A DNA stretch of 64,000 nt, taken from NCBI GenBank assembly GCA_963513935.1, contig OY740769.1:37847120-37911119 (forward strand), given 5' to 3'. The notes below the pieces were generated by a model that saw only the letters and a list, made by a program, of their open reading frames with translations, did not search any database and was not told the origin of the DNA. A program made the position numbers and the translations under genes. Each line of letters starts with the position of its first letter. Within the stretch, counting starts at the first letter, position 1. This document shows positions 10,060-22,675 of the stretch, in pieces. The DNA comes from Aphrophora alni. Taxonomy: Eukaryota; Arthropoda; Insecta; Hemiptera; Aphrophoridae.

Positions 10060-12189
10060 GTAAGTGACTCCATAACTTTAAAATAATTAAGTCATAACAT
10101 AGGACTAACCCTATTTTATACATAAACTTTCCAATGAAGTCTAATTTTTAAAAGTAAGTGATTGGAATAGAAGGGACCAAAATTTGTTATAAACCCAAAT
10201 TAATCCTTTGAGGAGTATGGTAGCTTTAAAATAATCTGAAGTACTCCTCTTTCTTAATGGACATTTTTTGATGCTGTTACAATACTCAACATTGCACTAT
10301 TTATTTATGTATTCAGCACATTGTAATAAGCCTTGTTTAATATAAAAATATATTGATACAAAAACTATACATGGGGGGTGGGGATTCTGTTTTTCCATTG
10401 ATGGCTGTCCTATCAATTCCTCTGTGGAAAAATAAATTATTTTCCTTTAAATATTTGAGTATTTATTTTTTTAAAGACTTTTCCTCTGTTATTATTTTAA
10501 TTTTCTGTAGAAGACAGTTCAGTGGTGTAGTTAATACCACCAGAAATTGTTGGTGATTCAGCTGTTTGAGCAAGCCTATTTTATGGAATGCTCAAGTGAT
10601 GTGTTTTCCTTGTGTTGTATACATGTATCTGACTCTAGTATGTTTCTGTGTGAAACTTAGAATACATTAAAACACTCAAAATATAAATGGAAGGAAAAGT
10701 TAAAATGTGCAGTTTTTCAAAGAGTTAACATCATGAGTCTTTGGACTTCTTACCTATACAACCCTAATTGCATACTTTTGTATTTTATAAATTATTGTCA
10801 TCATAGTCCTCTTTGATGCAATTACCCCATTTCACAACACTATCTGTATGATAGGTTTATCAGCATATGTATATCCTGATATGCCAATATATATATATTA
10901 CTTAACCTAAAGAGTACACATATCAGATTCAAAAATATTTATCTGAAAACATATACATATATGCATTTTCTTAATAAGAAATATGAATATGTAATGTAAG
11001 GTTTTGTAAATTTAACAAATTTAATCTTCTGCAAATTTTATTAAATTAAAAATTGTAAAATTTTATTTTCCAAAACTTTCAAAATATTCTTCTACAAATT
11101 TTAATTATTTATATCCCCTTAACTTATATAAAGTTTTATCCCCGTTATAAATTTCCAATATATTTGTATTGAGGTACCTTTAACACTTATGAAGATCATA
11201 AGATGATGTAGTGACTATCTAGATGTCTTCTTATGGGTACTGCAATTTCTGTGTTTAGAAGTTCTCCAAGTATGTAAGTCCGAAAGGTGATGAAAGTGAC
11301 TGCTTCTCTCCTGGATATGTCTTGTTCCGCCGATATTTGGATAAAGAGTATTGGTCTGTCGACCAACAAAGTTTAGCAAAGTAATAAAATTTGTGTATGT
11401 CTAATGAAATTAAGGAAAAATTATGTTTTGTAAAATAATTGGAAATAGTTTTGTCAGAAATCAGAGTGTATGGTATTAACCAATAAAAAAAACCAATAGA
11501 AGGAAAGTTTGTAGTGAGGAGATGCATAATTCTAGATATCAAAAAATTCAGACTACTAGCGAATGGGTCTCAGAGAAGAGTAGTTCTGAATTAAGAACAC
11601 TTGAACTCCAACATAAGCTGATCGCTTGATTATCCAGAGCAATGATCATTTCCTATTGTGTAATTCAGTACTGAAAAATAGTTTTTTTTAAACATTGAAC
11701 TTTAAAGTAGAATTAGTGAAAATTACACATTGGTATGAGCTTAAAATTGAGTTTTATAATTTTAACATGTACAATTAAGTAAATTGAACTTTTTACTTCA
11801 AGAGCTGAGACTAATAGCTTTATTAATAAAATAAAGAAAAATCATGTAAATATAATAAAAGGACTTTTGTAAATAAAACAGTTATAATAACTTAAATAAG
11901 AAAACTATTGTTCCAAAGAAAGAGTTTAAGTAAAAATGTTCAGTTGGTACATCATAAGTAGTGAGAGACATTTTCTATTAGTGAATTAAATAAGAAAAGA
12001 ACTTTATATACTCTTACTTGAAATTTGAACTTTATAATATAAAGTATATATTATATACTTTTAATATAAAATATGTTTGTCATTTACAGGAATCTTGTTC
12101 TATAATTTGTTTATTATAAAATGTATGTTAATTGTTGGTGTCCAAGTCAATAATGATTAACAATTAATAAGTACCTCATTTGTTCCGTC
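10060..12189. other. Intron sequence, nothing recognised
   Basis: AT-rich intron with many homopolymer runs. The open frames here, such as the minus frame at 11255-11542, show no family features I recognise. Confidence 0.5.
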
Positions 12190-12955
12190 ATGCGACTTAA
12201 ATTTGTCCTGTTCTCAAGACGCGTTTCGGAGTCGGGACTCCATCTTCAGTTATATCTCTGTAGTAAAGGTCGTCAAAACATTAAAACATTTACGAAGACA
12301 CAAATATATAATATTACACACACACAAAACGCACATACACATGTATACGTATTTACTGACATAATGTTTATAGTGCGCACTGCTGTACAGTCCACGGACT
12401 ACTGATTGCTGTGGTGGGTCAATCGTTGAGAATACTTAAGTATTTATTTATTGATGGCTTTATCAGTCTCTTTTATCTTAGTGCTGTTTCATATAATGAG
12501 TTGGACTGGAAAGATAATTTTTCATTTAATATGTTGTCAGGTGACTGTTTAAAAGCCTTGTATATTTCAAACTCTTCAATTGCATTCATCATTCGTCCCT
12601 TTTTTTAGATGTGGAGTGGTGTCATGTTTGTTTTAAAATCAGTGTATGAGTGATTGTTGTCGACTAAATGTTGCGCAAAGTTTGATCTATAGGCATATAA
12701 ATTGTTTTTAGGTAAATGTTCCTTATAGCGCTCCATGAATGTTCTGCCTGTTTGTCCGATATAGAAGCAATCACAGTCGTTGCAATCTAGCCTATATACA
12801 CCTGATTTTTTATCTGTAGGTATGTTAGTGTTTCTACGTAATATCCTTTGTATGTTGTTATTGGTGCGGTGTGTGACGACGATGCTGTGTTTATTGAATG
12901 CATTTTTTAGAATTGTAGTCTTTTTTTTAATTTTAGAATTTTTCGTCTGCACCAC
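12190..12955 (-). mobile_element. Second Penelope-like element, truncated to its 3' end
   Basis: The minus strand carries the GIY-YIG endonuclease of a PLE from 12955 to about 12605: SGVYRLDCNDCDCFYIGQTG, then FMERYKEHLPKN, FAQHLVDNNHSYTDF. A tail like NAIEEFEIYKAF follows in another frame, then non-coding sequence ending in a hammerhead-type motif. The RT is absent, consistent with 5' truncation. It differs clearly in sequence from the PLE at 4532-6195, so two PLE lineages are present. Confidence 0.82.
12218..12249 (-). ncRNA. Hammerhead ribozyme core of the Penelope element
   Basis: On the minus strand the order is CTGAAGA, a perfect stem-loop (GGAGT, CCCG, ACTCC), GAAAC, then GCGTC. This matches the hammerhead core CUGANGA - stem II - GAAA - short stem III - UH, with predicted cleavage after GUC. 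The ACG/CGU stem III is tiny and palindromic, as reported for PLE hammerheads that work as dimers. Stem I pairing is weak, so activity is uncertain. Confidence 0.72.
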
Positions 12956-13026
12956 TTGGGTTTAAAAACATGTAGTAGGTATTATTCCATCCATATAAAC
13001 TAAAATGTTTGTTTATATTGTTTTAG

Positions 13027-13121
13027 TTCACAATCATTATGTATTAAAGTGGCTTTCTGAGCTTTTGCCAAGAATGGAACCACTTTTGTACGGCAACGGT
13101 GGACCAATTATTATGGTGCAG
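13027..13121 (+). CDS. GLB1: Beta-galactosidase (GH35), fourth exon in window
   Basis: A 95-nt exon between gttttag and gtatgt. Two bases complete an Ile codon with the previous exon, and 31 codons follow: [31 protein letters not shown]. It aligns with human [27 protein letters not shown]. The phase-0 end joins VQ to VENEY on the next exon, which holds the acid/base catalyst. The downstream intron is about 20 kb and almost wholly made of mobile elements. Confidence 0.93.
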
Positions 13122-14564
13122 GTATGTAAATCAGCTGAATAATTTAGAGAATGATAAATCTTAATAAAATTTATGTCTAAATATTGTAACACCTAAAAAA
13201 GGTTGGTCCAATTTAAATAATGGGAAATAAGCGGGAATTGAGATAATTGAATAGAATGGGATAGAACTAGAGTCAAAAATGTGACCTATGTCTTTTAAAA
13301 TTAAAACGAAGTAACTTCAATCATTATAGATTTCCAAACATAAATAAATAATAATGTATATATTTTTAAGGTAATTTAATTATAAGAAGTTTAATAAATT
13401 GTGTGTGTTGTGGAATGATGTGATTGGACACATTTATGAATTACGTAGTATTTGAACAAAACGATAGATAGATTGTATGTGAGATGATTATCGCTGATGT
13501 AGAGAGATTTTGAATAACCGGTACTAACAGGAAATAGAAAAATGCCATGCGCTACCCAGTCTCAGTTCAGTGGTTGAAGGTATAAGACGTATTTTCAAAG
13601 TTGAGAAACTTTTCAAAAATGTGATTCAAGAAGTTACCAAAAGTGTTAGACAGGAGTTTAATATTGTCAGATATAATCTGTACCGAACTAATTTACTGAC
13701 AGTAGTTTGAACAGTATGGTGGAGTGTTTTTTAATATGTAAAAAATATTTAAAAATTGACAAAGACTTTTATGACGAGTAACGTATTACATAAAAAGACA
13801 ATAGCGGTGTCTCGTGTCGATCGGTTGAATGATGGACAGTATTAAGTGTCAAAATGAACTAGTAATGTTGTTAGACAATTTTAATATGAACTTTAATTTG
13901 AGCGATGGAAATGGATCTGATGTGCATCGTTTTCAAGGAACGGCTAAGCAACTCTACGCAGTTAGAAACACGTGCTCCTCAATTTGTATTGTACCTACAG
14001 ACTGGTAAAAAATGTGTTACACAACACAATAAATTTAATTCATGTATAATATGAAATATAATTTGTCTCATGTTTTTAAAGATGATTTCATTTTCTTTTA
14101 TGAATTGATATTTAAGATAAATAATTTTTTTATATATACATAAACAATAAATGTTGATTGATTTGATTTTTCTTCTCAAATAAAACTAAATTCATAATTA
14201 AGCAGCAGATATTTCGATCTGTTCTTTTCTTAAACAAATAATTTTTGTTGCAACATAATTTAAATTCAAGTTTTTAACAAAATATACACCTTCTTCAAAG
14301 GTTAAGTCAATACACTAATAATTGATAGGATGTTAGTTGTAATAAATTTAATTGATGTATTTGTGATGATATATGTCATGTAATAATATTGTTTTTAATA
14401 AACTCATGTTAAAATTTCAACTCAAGTGTTCTCATTTCAAAACAAAAATCACTGAAAGTACACAGAGAAAGAATTCACACCCGAGATCATAAATAATTAG
14501 TCATTTTTTTTCAAAATTGACGAGAATTCGTCTGGCGCCCTCTAAGCTGAGCAATAACATAATA

Positions 14565-16892
14565 CAGTAGACTCCCTTAAGTTCGGCCACCTCGGGACTG
14601 GACCCTAGGCCGAACTTAAAAGTGGCCGAACTAACCAATCCCTATCTAAAAAATGCCTATTTATTGTTTGTAAGGATCTTGTTGTGAATCGATGCGTATA
14701 GGAAAAGTGAGCAAACACAAAACACTTGCACATTCTGTAGAATACAACACAGAGGCACACTCTGACATATATTTAACACACATGAAAAGACAGAAGGTTA
14801 AAAAAACACTACCTACAAAACAACAAAACAATATTTACAGAACTGTAGGTCTAATAAAATTTAAAAATATTACATACTGTACATTGTTGATTTGGCTTCT
14901 TAAACACTTAAAAAAAATCTGTTATGTTTTTCTGAACTTTCTTGTCTAATGATTTTTAATGTGCAATGTCACGCCGCTTTTTAATAAACATTACATCGAC
15001 GGCAATTGCTTCTTTTTGCTGTTCGATATAGGTAGCTGCCAGTTGCAAAGCTGCTTTGCCTTCAGCATGGCTCATTTTATTTTCTTCATCTTCCTCTTCA
15101 ATCTCAACAGCATCTGCGTCGTTATCCTTCTCATTTTCCTGGTGAATGACACACTCGGCGATTTAGTCATCGTTCAAAACCTCGTTGTCTAGCTCCTTTT
15201 CAAAGTTGATCCACTCTAAAACATCTTCTTCAACAATGGGACCACAGTTCGGTAGTTGCTCAAGGTCGTGCAATAGAGCTGCATTGTCATCAGGTTCGTT
15301 AACAAGAATGTTGTTTGGCTCATCTGCTGTTGTGTTTTTTTGGTCAATCTTATCTTCTATATTTGGCCAAAGTTTTTTCCAAGACTTTATAAACGTCGAC
15401 GGTGGTATTTCGTCGTATGCCTTGGCCGACATGTACACAACATCCTTCATATTAACTGACTTCAGCACTTTTAAGAGGTCTAAGCTGTCATCAGCGTCCA
15501 GTTTGGAAAGAATTTCAGAAAGTAGTTTACCGCGATACTTCCTCTTGAAGCACTCAATGACCCCTTGGTCCATCGGCTGTTGAAGACTGGTTATATTGGG
15601 TGGCAGGAACAGCAGTTTAATTTCTTTTTCACTGTCACAATGAATATCTTCCTGGTGAGTAGGCGCGTTGTCAAGAAGTAGAAGTGCTTTGATGGGCAGT
15701 TTTGATTTTGTCAAATGTTTTTTCACTTTGGGAACAAATTCGCAGACGAACTATTCCCTGAACAAATATGTGTCCATCCACGCTGATTTCTGCGACCGAT
15801 AATACACTGGGAGAGTTTCCATGTTTATGTTCATGTTCTTAAACGCTCTCGATTTTGCTGCTTTGCCAATGACAAATAGGGGTATCTTGTGAGTCCCCGA
15901 AGCATTTGAACACAAGGCGACCGTTATCCTCTCTTTGCTGACTTTAAACCCTGGAGCAGATGTTTCTTGCGGGGTGGCAAAGGTTTTTCTGGGCAGAAGT
16001 TTAAAATTTAACCCAGTTTCATCGATGTTATTTAATATTTGCTCTGGGCTCAAGTTCTCATCATCAATGATTTTTTTAAAATCTTGCAGTAAAATTGGTG
16101 GCCGCTGTTGGGTCTGCTGGCAGCTTCTCACCACAAACTCCAATAAAATGGACTCTGTGTCTCTTTTTCCATCGAGAGAGCCATCCCTCACTATCTGAGA
16201 ACGCCTCTTCTGGTTGAAGCTTTGAGTGCAAGATCATAGCCTTTTCTTTTAGGATTGGTCCACTTAATGGCGTTCCTCGTCTTTGTTCTTGAACAAACCA
16301 CAGCCACAGAGCATCTTACACCAATTCGTGTTTGGCCTTCCTCAGTCTGCAACGCTTTTCTAGAACTTTTTCAGTTTCAATTTGTGTACAAAAGCCTTCG
16401 ATAGTTTTTCGATTGCACCGCCAGTTGTTGACGGTACTTTTGCCCACGTTTAAATCCTTGCAAATACTTTGCGCGGATTTTACTTTGTCTAATATTTACA
16501 GAGCTTGTGGTCTCTGTTCTATTGACTTGTACTTACGTTTACGCCTTTCACTCATTTTAAAAACAGTTTAATACACTCAAAAACAATGAAAAACAAGAGT
16601 ACATACACAACAGACGTACAGTAACAGTAAAACAACAAGTATATACACAACAGTAAAAAACGCAAGTGAAATAAAAATCACTGACTGTAGGCCTACTGTA
16701 AGGATGAGCGCCACACGACCGCGCAGTATGAATACACGACGCGAACTGATGAACTAAACATAGAATACAATAAACAAGTTAAGACTTGCTGTGTCTGGCT
16801 GGTGCCCGCCTATTGCGTGACTCATGCGCAGAGAGCCGGCTGGACTAAGCGGAGACTGAACTAACCGAGGCCGAACTTACGGGAGTCTACTG
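14565..16892 (-). mobile_element. Tigger/pogo DNA transposon, 2,328 bp
   Basis: 24-bp TIRs (CAGTAGACTCCCTTAAGTTC at left, with one mismatch at right) are flanked by TA dinucleotides at 14563-14564 and 16893-16894. It carries a minus-strand transposase. Insertion at TA and CAGT-type ends are the pogo/Tigger hallmark. It lies wholly inside a solo LTR and is therefore younger than that LTR. Confidence 0.92.
15163..16555 (-). pseudogene. Tigger transposase, several stops and a frameshift
   Basis: ATG at 16553-16555 (MSERRKRKYKSIEQRPQAL), then an early TAA, a helix-turn-helix segment (CKDLNVGKSTVNNWR), the CENP-B-type second DNA-binding domain (RRGTPLSGPILKEKAM), a frame change near 16190, and a DDE domain with NNIDETGLNFKLL, LLLLDNAPTHQ and LQQPMDQGVIE. 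Three catalytic Asp are visible. A stop at LFRE*FVCEF replaces what is normally Trp. The C-terminal acidic tail ends at 15163. The protein is therefore inactive, although the ends of the element are intact enough for mobilisation in trans. Confidence 0.88.
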
Positions 16893-17368
16893 TAAAATCA
16901 TTTATTTTTATAGTAAAATTAAATTCATTTTTTCTTTAAGTAATATTTATGATAATTACGTAAAAGGTGTTTTTTATAAATTATTACAATATGCCTTTGT
17001 TTTTTACCTTATTATGTATGTATGTTCATAATAATTGAGAGTACTGTATGTAGTATATCCCATGAACTCTGACCATCTCAAGAAGTTTTTTTTTTTCCTG
17101 GTTGTTTAAAGGCGAAAATTTCTCAGTCATCATCTACTTATAAAAAAAGGATGAAAAGAATATAAAATACTTCTCCTTAGCCTTCTAATACTCCAATAGC
17201 ACCATGGTCGGATAATAACAAGAGTTGTTCAAGAGATACTTAAAATGAAATATTTTTATGATCAAATTTGTAATCACGATTATCAATATTATTATTGTAT
17301 CAATTATTAATCCATAAAACCTAAATTGCATCATATCTTGTTATACGATCGTATATTAAGATCCCGTA

Positions 17369-18857
17369 TGTAAATATATTTAAAAAAAGACAGGGTTAAA
17401 ACTACTGATTTGATAGATTTTATAATTGACACTTTGTAACATTAAAGACTTTAAGAAAAATTGCTCAGCTAAGGGCGCCAGGAAGCTTGTAGCTTACCAA
17501 TTTTGAAAAATAAAAATTTACTTTAAATTAAAATACTCTCAGGGTCGTGTTTCTTTTTTAAGTGTACTTAACAATTACACGAATTTATCATCAATTTGTT
17601 ATATTAAACATTCATATGCAAAATCTTTACTTAGTACATCCTAACAATTGTTGAATCATTCTAATGATAATAATATAAAAAACATCAAATTGAATTTAAT
17701 TATTTAATTTACCTTTTTAGTTGCAACTATAAAATTAAACAGATTTTTGTTTATTTAAATGAATTTATGTAACTAAGAGTTTTACTCTTTGAATATAAAT
17801 CAAGTTTCATTGAATTATTATTTTTATTAGAAAAAGACTTTATTTAAATATCTTTAGACTTTGAATACAAGACATAGTCTTATATATTATGACTCGAGTC
17901 GTTAAGTCAGAAATTATACTTAACATTAAAATATTTAAATCATATCAGATACAAACATGATTTTAGAATAAAAGTTTTGACGTGGATACCAATCACATTT
18001 CTTCTATTTTAAAAGCACATTATCTTGAAGACACTTCGCTTCGTTCTCCGGAAATGTCCGACAGCCTCGTGGAAGTTGATTCTGTCTCTTTGTTCCGACG
18101 CTGACATCGCCTTCTTGTTTTACAAAGTTCATTTTCCGTTATTCTAACAACAAAATATCTAATTAGCGTTTTATCTCAAACTGTTCTCTATTAACACATT
18201 TCGGTTTTGTCTATATTTCCGGATTTGATCATCTCACTTTTTATCGGACACCTGGAAACCATTGTTCTTACCATATTTATAAAAGTTCACTGTCTTGAGA
18301 CTTAGAATATGTCCAATCATCTCAATCTCCCTCTCCCAACTATTAGACATTAATTAAATTGTTCTTAAGTTCAAAAAATCACTCAAACATAACTACATTG
18401 TTCTCAACTATTTCCTATTAAAAATACGTCTGACCCAGTCAGACTCCGACTTACAACTCTTACAAACACGTCTTTCTACTTCAGATATTCCCTTCTAACT
18501 CACTCCACGCATGCTTGCTTTTTTACATAACGCTATCACAGGGTTCACATTTCTGGTCCCACGGACACTGTTCAAATTATTTGCTTGACGACAAGCTTTG
18601 TCTATTTTCACAATACAATATCTCATTTTTAAATTTATTATACCTTATAACTAACATTTTCTGCCTTAATTTTATATTTTAGAAAGCTATTTAAATTTTT
18701 TATTGCCCTTGTTTTAATATTATTTACAGTCATTAATTTGACTTACGTTGTCTTCTCTTTAGACCAATTATAAAATTCCCTGTTTATTTTCATGTTTCAA
18801 ATCTCAAAGCAACTATTTCTTTCGTGTCAAAGCTAAAGTTAAAAATTGAGGATTACA
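17369..18857 (-). mobile_element. Solo LTR, 1,489 bp, 4-bp TSD CGTA
   Basis: On plus it opens TGTAAATATATTTAAAAA and closes GAGGATTACA, flanked by CGTA at 17365-17368 and 18858-18861. It shows all the family landmarks in minus orientation: GGGCGCCAGG at about 17473, CTCAGGGTCGTG at about 17537, GTTGCAAC near 17720, gacgtggataccaatcac near 17979 and gtctgacccagtcagac near 18432. No internal domain remains. Confidence 0.88.
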
Positions 18858-18994
18858 CGTATTGACGGACAGACAGTGATCCAAAATCGGTTAATGTTAT
18901 AGAATCGCAAATAATGAGTTGGATGAATAGAATTCGTTAAATAATTGAATAATAAATAATGTATAGTTTTAGGATATGATTGTAAAAGTTATTT

Positions 18995-19273
18995 TTATAA
19001 AATATGAAAAATTAAGAAATTATTAGACAAGACCCAAGGAAATTCAGTAGTGTTGTGCACCCATATACTTGTCAGGTTCACCCTAATTGGCTCAAAATGT
19101 TCACCAATAATAGCATTTGGCAACCAAGCTCGAACTGAATACTTCTTGGTAGCTCTCTTGCTTTCTTCATTGAACGAGGGCAATCCTGTTTTGGACTCTC
19201 TTATTCCCAACAAGAATATACCAGAACTGTATCCGTCTGTAAAACAATGCTTTGAGAAAAGCAAATGTATCAA
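18995..19273 (-). other. Unidentified 92-codon open frame
   Basis: A minus-strand ORF just left of the Sola-like element (ESKRATKKYSVRAWLPNA, then HFEPIRVNLTSIWVH). Its composition is less biased than the surrounding intron, and a 77-codon frame on the plus strand overlaps it. I do not recognise the family. It may be a fragment of an unclassified mobile element. Confidence 0.3.
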
Positions 19274-19677
19274 AAAACAATAGTTATCAATTGTATTTTA
19301 CATAGAAGCAGTGCTGGCGTCCTTGGTATAAGGCGCCTACGTATATTTCAGAACTTAATATATATTTTGTATAAAAGTATATTGGTTATTGTACAATAAA
19401 GTATACGATAAAATTAAAACTAAAGAAACATTCTACTTACAATAAAACTTTAATCTTTAAAGATAAGATTAATAGACTATCCTTCATGATTGATATGATT
19501 TCGGAATCGAGATATTTAATAAATATAATGAACCTAATTTGCTAACTGTATCTAGTTTAATATAAAAGAGACAAATCATACACAGTGAGCCCCAAATATA
19601 TAATTTTTGAACTATTTCATAACTTTAAAATTTATGTATGTTAGTTTATAAGAATTATCTATCGTCGCCTAAGAAAC

Positions 19678-20125
19678 AACACCGCCTAAGTAACATTTTT
19701 TACGAAAATGAGATTTTTGTTTCCATGGTTGCCGCACTGTATTAGGTATACTGTGTAGAAGTAGTTTGGCTGAAATCCAACAGAATTCGCCTTAACAGAA
19801 TTCACTTTTTTCCAACACCGCCTATCTTCTGAATAAGAACCAACACCGCCTATCTCCCTCAATCTGAGCATTGTGTTTACGACAAGACCAGTGACGCCAG
19901 CGACAGCCTTCAAGTTTACGGTGAGTTTACAACACTTATTAAATACCCTGATAGTTGTAACCAGATTTTAAACAATCTTTAATTATTTAGGTTTAGGAAT
20001 ACAATCATGGCTTATGAATGTGGTTTATTTTAATACGTATTCAAAGCTGATAAAGTTGTCTTTGGACATAGGCGGAGTTGTTGTTTAACTTTTATGAAAA
20101 ACTAAGGGACATAGGCGGAGTTTTA
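19678..20125. repeat. Left subterminal motif cluster (5 copies)
   Basis: Copies of AACACCGCCTATCTCC or close variants start at about 19678 (in the TIR), 19814 and 19842 on plus, and lie at about 20064 and 20107 on minus (ggacataggcggagtt). Such clusters usually serve as transposase binding sites. Copies occur in both orientations. Confidence 0.8.
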
Positions 20126-20268
20126 TGGCCGCAACAACACAGCAGATTTGTGTGTAATGATATTTTAACGTACTTTTTAACCTTTTATTCAGTAGGATAA
20201 TAATTATAAATTAGCATCGAAAAATTTAGCAACACAAAAGTTATAGGCCTAATGATTTTGCAGGAAAC

Positions 20269-22644
20269 ATGAGTAAAATGTTAAGTGAAGGAGATGAGCT
20301 ATCAGATGAAGATATGTTTACGAGTGAGGAAATCCTTCGTAAAATGGGCTTTACAAATAGCCTAATAAGCAGAACAACCGAAGTACCTGAATGCAGAGAT
20401 ACGCAGATCATTGGACCTACCTTAGGTAACATGTTTATACGATTTAATTATTTGGTTTCAAATCTTTATTTTGCTGGCCGTTCTGTTTTTAGACACCTTA
20501 TGTACTCTTTAATGTGCTATTTTGGCACGATTAAACACACACACACTCATACATAAATAAATTTAGTCGTAAAATAGTTTGCTCTATTTCCAGATTTTCC
20601 AAACGGAAACGGCAAAGACAATTTAAATTGCAGCTTCATTGATGACTTTTCTTCCTACGATGAATTAGATCCTGATGACCCTGGTTTTATACCCGTTGGC
20701 GGTTTGTCAGATGATGAAGAATTATCTGCAAGTAATTCTCCTACACAGATATCTCCAGAAAATACAAATTTCCTAAGAAATGAAGAAAACATACCAGAGC
20801 CCGTTCGACCTCAAGAAAACGAAGAAGACAACAATGTTGAAGAGCTAGCTAGGCCTGCTAAGCTCAGAAATAAAAACAATAAACAAAATTGGAGTAAAGT
20901 TGTAAATTACGATAAGAGACAGAAAGGAGAGGCTTACGTTGGATACAGAAGATCTAGTCCTGGAAAAATTGCACATGATGTACCAAGGGAAGCAAAGGTG
21001 ATGGGTCCTCGCTGCGCTTCGAGAGCTTGTATGCGTTCCAAATTGAGATCATGTCCTGTAATAACCGAACAAGACAGACAAACCATTTTCAATAGTTTTT
21101 GGAAAACTATGACATGGGACCAGAGAAAAACTTACATTGTTAGTCTGATAGAAAGTGTTGACATTTCTCGCAAAAAAACTAAATCTGATATATCCAGACG
21201 AAGTGAAACTTTGAAGTACCATCTTGTAGTACAAAATAAACGACTTCAAGTATGTCAACTAACCTTTTTGAATACTTTAGGCATAAAAAAGTGTACGGTT
21301 CGGTATTGGTTGAACGGCGAAGGAAAAGCACTCTCTTCAAATGTGAATGTGAGTGACAATAAAATCGTGCCCTCATCATCAATAACACGGGAATCAAAAA
21401 AAGGCCAGCCAAGAAAGATAGAAGATGTTGATTTTCTCAAGAATTTTTTTAAATCTTTGCCACAACTTCCTTCTCATTATTGTAGGAGCAGTTCTACTAA
21501 ACTGTACATAGAACCTATATTTGAATCAATGAAAGACATTTATGATTTATATGGAGATGAATGTAAAAGCCATGGAAAAAACGTTTTGAGTAGATTTACA
21601 TTTGATAAGATATTTCATAAGGAAAATCTGTCATTATTTCAGCCCAAAAAAGATGTATGCGACACTTGTCACAGTTTTAAAGTAAAAAGTGGAAATGTTA
21701 CACAGGAACAATACAAGGAGCACATTTTGCAAAAAGACAGAGCTCGGCATGAGAAAACGATGGATACAGAAAAAGCCAAGGCCAAAGACATTCACGTCTT
21801 TACACAAGATACTCAATCCGTAAAGCTTGCTCCATGTGTAAATGCATCAGCGATGTATTATAAAACAAAATTGTGTGTACACAATTTTACCATGTACAAC
21901 CATGGTACAAAAGATGCGATGACTTACTGGTGGGATGAGACACAAAGTGACCTAAGTGCCTCGTCTTTTGCTTCGTGTGTTATAGATAACTTGAGGAACA
22001 CTCTTAACGATGATTTGAAAAGTTTAACACTATGGTCAGATGGTTGCTGCTACCAAAATAGAAGTAGCATCATGGCTAATGCACTGCTAAATCTATCCAT
22101 GTAAAAAAAGGTCGTTATTGAACAAAAGTATTTAGTTAAGGGCCACACCATGATGGAGTGTGACAGTGTCCACTCCACAATTGACCCCATCTTAAACCCT
22201 AAGAGAGGTACAAAAAACAAAAAAACAGTGAAGGAAATATACTTACCCAGTCAATATGCACAATATGCAAGGGAAGCTAGGAAGAAACCCTTTCCGTATA
22301 AGTCGGTGTATTTGGATTTTTCATTTTTCAGGAATTTTTCAAAAAAAGAAACCATGATTTATGAGTCCATACGCCCATTGAAAAAAACTGGCGATCCCAA
22401 AGTTCAGGACCTACGAGCTTTGAAATATAACCCTAATGGGACTATTGAATTCAAAATTAACTTTGATGACGATTATTCATTATTGCCCATAAGACCAAAC
22501 AAAACTGTATCTAATGTTTTCCCTCACCTACACAATGCCAGACTAAGGATTACAAAATCTAAATGGGACCATCTTCAAGAGCTTAAAGCTCACATTCCAA
22601 GTGACTGCCACGAATACTACAACAACATACCTTATGAAAACTGA
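20269..22644 (+). pseudogene. Sola-like transposase, two exons, one in-frame stop
   Basis: Exon 1 (20269-20425) encodes an acidic N-terminus (MSKMLSEGDELSDEDMFTSE). Intron 20426-20593 has gtaaca...ttccag ends. The split codon gives Asp, and exon 2 continues in frame with FPNGNGKDNLNCSFIDDFSS. A Cys-rich block follows (CASRACMRSKLRSCPVI), then FWKTMTWDQRKTYI and VCQLTFLNTLGIKK, then a zinc-knuckle-like KKDVCDTCHSFK. The likely catalytic acids are in FTQDTQSVK (Asp codon 21808), LWSDGCCYQN (Asp codon 22039) and GHTMMECDSVHS (22156-22164). A TAA at 22102-22104 interrupts the frame between the second and third of these; the frame is then open to TGA at 22642. About 735 codons in all. A single change (for example from GAA) could explain the stop. 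Confidence 0.8.
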
Positions 22645-22675
22645 GTGAACTAAGTTTGGTGGCTCTGATATTCTA

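Larger units (their letters stand above)
13185..16988 (+). mobile_element. Solo LTR (about 1.47 kb) split by a Tigger element
   Basis: Starts TGTAACACC and ends ATTATTACA, flanked by ATAT at 13181-13184 and 16989-16992. It carries the forward version of the family landmarks: GTTGCAAC near 14249, gtgttctcatttcaaaac near 14427, cgagatcat near 14483 and CTGGCGCCCTC near 14532. At 14563 a TA site holds a Tigger transposon. Without that insert the LTR is about 1,474 bp. There is no internal domain and a direct TSD, so it formed by LTR-LTR recombination. Confidence 0.82.

Noticed and set aside
15185..16198. Plus-strand ORFs across the Tigger at 14565-16892
   Set aside because: They are antisense shadows of the minus-strand transposase; the minus reading has all the family motifs.
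20241..21816. Several minus-strand ORFs over the Sola-like transposase
   Set aside because: Shadows of the plus-strand gene, whose exons, splice sites and catalytic blocks agree.
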